The notes under the pieces: model-generated
What the model was told of the DNA's origin: nothing
Seen by the model: only the letters and a program-made list of their open reading frames with translations
The model's database searches: none
Assembly (NCBI GenBank): GCA_028023455.1
Contig: JAQFVV010012394.1
Location: forward strand, 19,982,353 to 20,046,352
Length of the DNA stretch: 64,000 nucleotides
Source: Epiperipatus broadwayi
Taxonomy: Eukaryota; Onychophora; Udeonychophora; Euonychophora; Peripatidae
Reading direction: 5' to 3'
Translations under genes and position numbers: made by a program
Shown: one piece after another, positions 61,725 to 64,000 of the stretch
Layout: every line of letters begins with the position of its first letter
Numbering within the stretch: position 1 is the first letter of the stretch

Positions 61725-62535
61725 GTAATCAAAACATTACTATAAGAACATGTCTCAGTCCACTAATAATTACCATTGGGTTTTTTTTTTCCAAAGATCT
61801 TATCGTGATCAATTGTCTGATTTTTGAAAATGTGAATATAGTTTGTAATATTTTCTTCAGTTAATTCTCACATGAAGACCAAAGTATATGGAGAAGATAA
61901 GAGTATTATTTAAAATTAGCAGAAAAATGTGTAGATAAGTGTTTCGATCAAAGCTTGTCAACATAAATATAGTTTTATGCATGTGTATAATTTAATTTTC
62001 AGGGAAAATTTTAATACCACAGAAACACAAACAGAAATTTTGTAGTAAAAGTGGTACAGGTTTAGTTAAAATGTATGCATGTTCAAGTTTGAATACCAAC
62101 AAGTTTGCAACAACTTGTATTTAAATAGAAGTTGGACTATTGTTTTTATTGGAGAAAATTAGGTTGTTCGAGCTTCTAATTCATTTAATAATTAGGGGTT
62201 TGTTCTGGGAAATAGTATACCAAGGAGGTCAGACTAATACTTTTTAGTCGGAAGGTATGAAGCTTATGTCAGGAAAATTGTGAATTAATATAATTCACAT
62301 AGACATATTACTTATATGTATGCTGTATATATTAATTTCTGAATTAATAAGATTCACATTTGCTTATTATATATGTATACACTATATATGTTGAAGTTTT
62401 CTGTCCAAAGGTAGGCAAGTAAGTAGGCAATATGGTACTATATGATTAGTTATAACCTTTGATCATTAACTGTAGTGGTTGATCATGCTTGCTACTGTTT
62501 TTACATAGTTAATATTTCAAATTTACATCTATTTC
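61725..62535. other. AT-rich DNA, no gene recognised
   Basis: A roughly 55-bp imperfect direct duplication (GAATTAATA(T/A)(A/G)ATTCACAT...) lies at about 62282-62395. Nothing else is seen. Confidence 0.5.
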
Positions 62536-62540
62536 AAGGT

Positions 62541-62860
62541 AATGAAGCCCCTTACAACATTTCAAAGTTTCATCTACAACATAATAATGAAGCCTCTTTA
62601 CGCTAAGCGTATTTATTTATATACGGTTTAAAAATAATAAAAAAAAATTGTATCACGTCCATCACAACGTAATAAAGGCTCTTACAACACTTCAAATTTA
62701 CTTTCATAACAAAATAATGAAGCTTCTTAGCCGCCAAGAATGGTTCATTTGTATATTATATTTTTTGTTTTTCAATTGCAATATTATCCATCTATTATAG
62801 CATGATAAAGTCACTCACAACATTTCAAATCTATAACTATAACATATGTATGCCATCAAG
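62541..62860 (+). repeat. Three tandem units of about 131 bp
   Basis: CTTACAACATTTCAAA or a close variant recurs at 62551, 62681 and 62814. Each is preceded by AATGAAGC-like or AATAAAGGC-like bases and followed by CATAACA(A/T)AAT. Confidence 0.8.
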
Positions 62861-62864
62861 GCTC

Positions 62865-63310
62865 CTTCAATTTATACATTATATTTTTAGATAATATACT
62901 TTTAAGATTGATATTTTATTTAAAAAAAGAAAAAAGAAATGAAAGAGACCGATATATTATTTATGATTGATTCTAAGTTTTTTTGAGAAGTTTTTTAAAG
63001 ACATTTGAGAATATAAGTTTTTAACTACTTTCATAGAGACAATGACATATGATTTGATGTACAGGATTCCTCCCTAGAAGTTAATATGCATGAAAATCTT
63101 AATAAAAATTAGTTTTGATATTTTTTAGTTTATAAGAGATTCAGTAAAAATATTACCCCCCCCCCCCATTTTAAAGTTCAATAAACACAAATGGCAGATA
63201 AACTCTAGCGTAAAATGTATGCACTCTTGTATTTGTGCTCCACACAGTTGCACCAGGTGTTTATGAAGTCTTTATTATTAAATGTCAATTTGGCAAATAT
63301 CTTGACTATA
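62865..63310. other. AT-rich DNA with C run
   Basis: It contains a 12-base C run at 63156-63167. Nothing else is recognised. Confidence 0.5.
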
Positions 63311-63312
63311 AT

Positions 63313-63383
63313 TTTTCCCTCTTGAGTTATGACCATTTTAGTCAGCTTTTCCCTCTTGAGTTATGATCACTTTAGTCAGCTTT
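63313..63383 (+). repeat. 34-bp tandem duplication
   Basis: Two copies of TTTTCCCTCTTGAGTTATGA followed by (C/T)CA(T/C)TTTAGTCAGC, with two differences. Confidence 0.95.
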
Positions 63384-63540
63384 TGATTTGGGAAAGAAAT
63401 CTGAAGATGTCAAATCAATACTGTAATAGAATAAAAAGGACTTTTTATTTATTTATAATAAATCAAAAACAAAGAAAGGTATGTAGTATTTAAATTTTAA
63501 TTTAGAAATTTAAAAATATAGCAATTTTACTCAATAATTA

Positions 63541-63629
63541 GGTGGCCGAGTGGTTAGTATAGCTGCCTTCCAAGCAGCTGGCCTGGGTTCGCCTCCTGGA
63601 TAACGCTTTGACATATGAAAAAAAAAAAG
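63541..63629 (+). mobile_element. Short tRNA-derived SINE (family A), 5'-trimmed
   Basis: GGTGGCCGAGTGGTTAG box A, loop CTTCCAA (TCC), box B GGGTTCGCCTCCTGG, AACGCTTTGACATATG with an A tail. The GTCAAGCGTT start is missing. Confidence 0.85.
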
Positions 63630-63633
63630 AATT

Positions 63634-63678
63634 GACATTATTGCTCAGAAGTTCATAAGAAGTTTGACTTCGTCGGAA
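63634..63678 (-). repeat. SINE family B end fragment
   Basis: ATTGCTCAGAAGTTCATAAG and AAGTTTG match the 3' end of the family on the minus strand, adjoining the family A SINE. Confidence 0.45.
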
Positions 63679-63679
63679 C

Positions 63680-64000
63680 TAAACCATGATTTATGGACCC
63701 TAAGTTCTAGAATCTGCCTCTCTAACAACTCATAAATCTATACAGGGCATAAATTACAGTTTATGAATTCAATTTATTAAGGCCAAAGAAATTTTACCAC
63801 AGAGCGTGAAAGGGAAAGTCTTATGCTGCATCTTTTCACAGTATTAAGATGTTATTTATGAAGATGGAACTAATTTGGGAAGAAAGCACTTAACAACACA
63901 GATACTTGCATTACTACAAATAATCTGTATTTGATATGTATTTCTGTCATAAATAACAAATGTGAAAAAAAAAGTTCATAGTAAAGATTTTTGTCTTTGC
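63680..64000. other. AT-rich DNA, no gene recognised
   Basis: Nothing identified up to the window edge. Confidence 0.45.

Overview
This looks like a repeat-laden stretch of animal genome, very A+T-rich (roughly three quarters A/T by eye). It has no bacterial-style gene packing. It contains one convincing spliced coding exon, several families of dead LINE elements, tRNA-derived SINEs, TIR/foldback DNA elements and microsatellites. The repeat mix (several LINE reverse-transcriptase lineages, tRNA SINEs with A tails, pogo-like and hAT-like non-autonomous elements) fits an invertebrate metazoan such as a mollusc, flatworm, cnidarian or chelicerate. I cannot place it more precisely from sequence alone.

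The only gene I can defend is on the + strand. A 230-bp internal exon at 46600-46829, with a good acceptor (pyrimidine tract + AG) and a GTAAGT donor, encodes the linker between adaptor-binding and Ras-binding domains, plus the start of the Ras-binding domain, of a class IA PI3-kinase catalytic subunit (p110 beta/delta type). I found no neighbouring exons, so tens of kilobases on either side may be intron or intergenic DNA.

Layout by region. 1-9 kb: mostly anonymous AT-rich DNA with two worn + strand LINE scraps and a small foldback. 9-14.7 kb: two related minus-strand LINE 3' ends, a tRNA SINE and the first copy of a 0.95-kb pogo-like element. 15.6-23 kb: foldback elements, the second pogo-like copy (intact, TA-flanked) and a tandem SINE cluster. 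23-27.4 kb: more SINEs, a GA-rich tract, a LINE 3' half and a complete 964-bp element with a perfect 8-bp target duplication. 28-33 kb: a SINE and several foldbacks. 34-39.5 kb: an unassigned C-skewed block. 39.5-40.4 kb: the best-preserved LINE C-terminus. 41.5-51 kb: the PI3K exon with SINEs, a short hAT element, LINE and foldback pieces. 51-57 kb: foldbacks, a 1.6-kb hAT-like element with internal tandem repeats and an 84-unit ATT array. 59-64 kb: a LINE, a foldback and three tandem arrays.

How the repeats interact: a LINE 3' tail (a GAGAAGCC core followed by a CATCA-type repeat) is found on minus-strand LINE copies, on an unrelated SINE-like unit, and inside both copies of the pogo-like element. 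Several foldback elements that look like DNA transposons are flanked by 14-bp direct repeats of the kind left by LINE machinery. Coordinates of repeat edges are by eye unless a target duplication is quoted.
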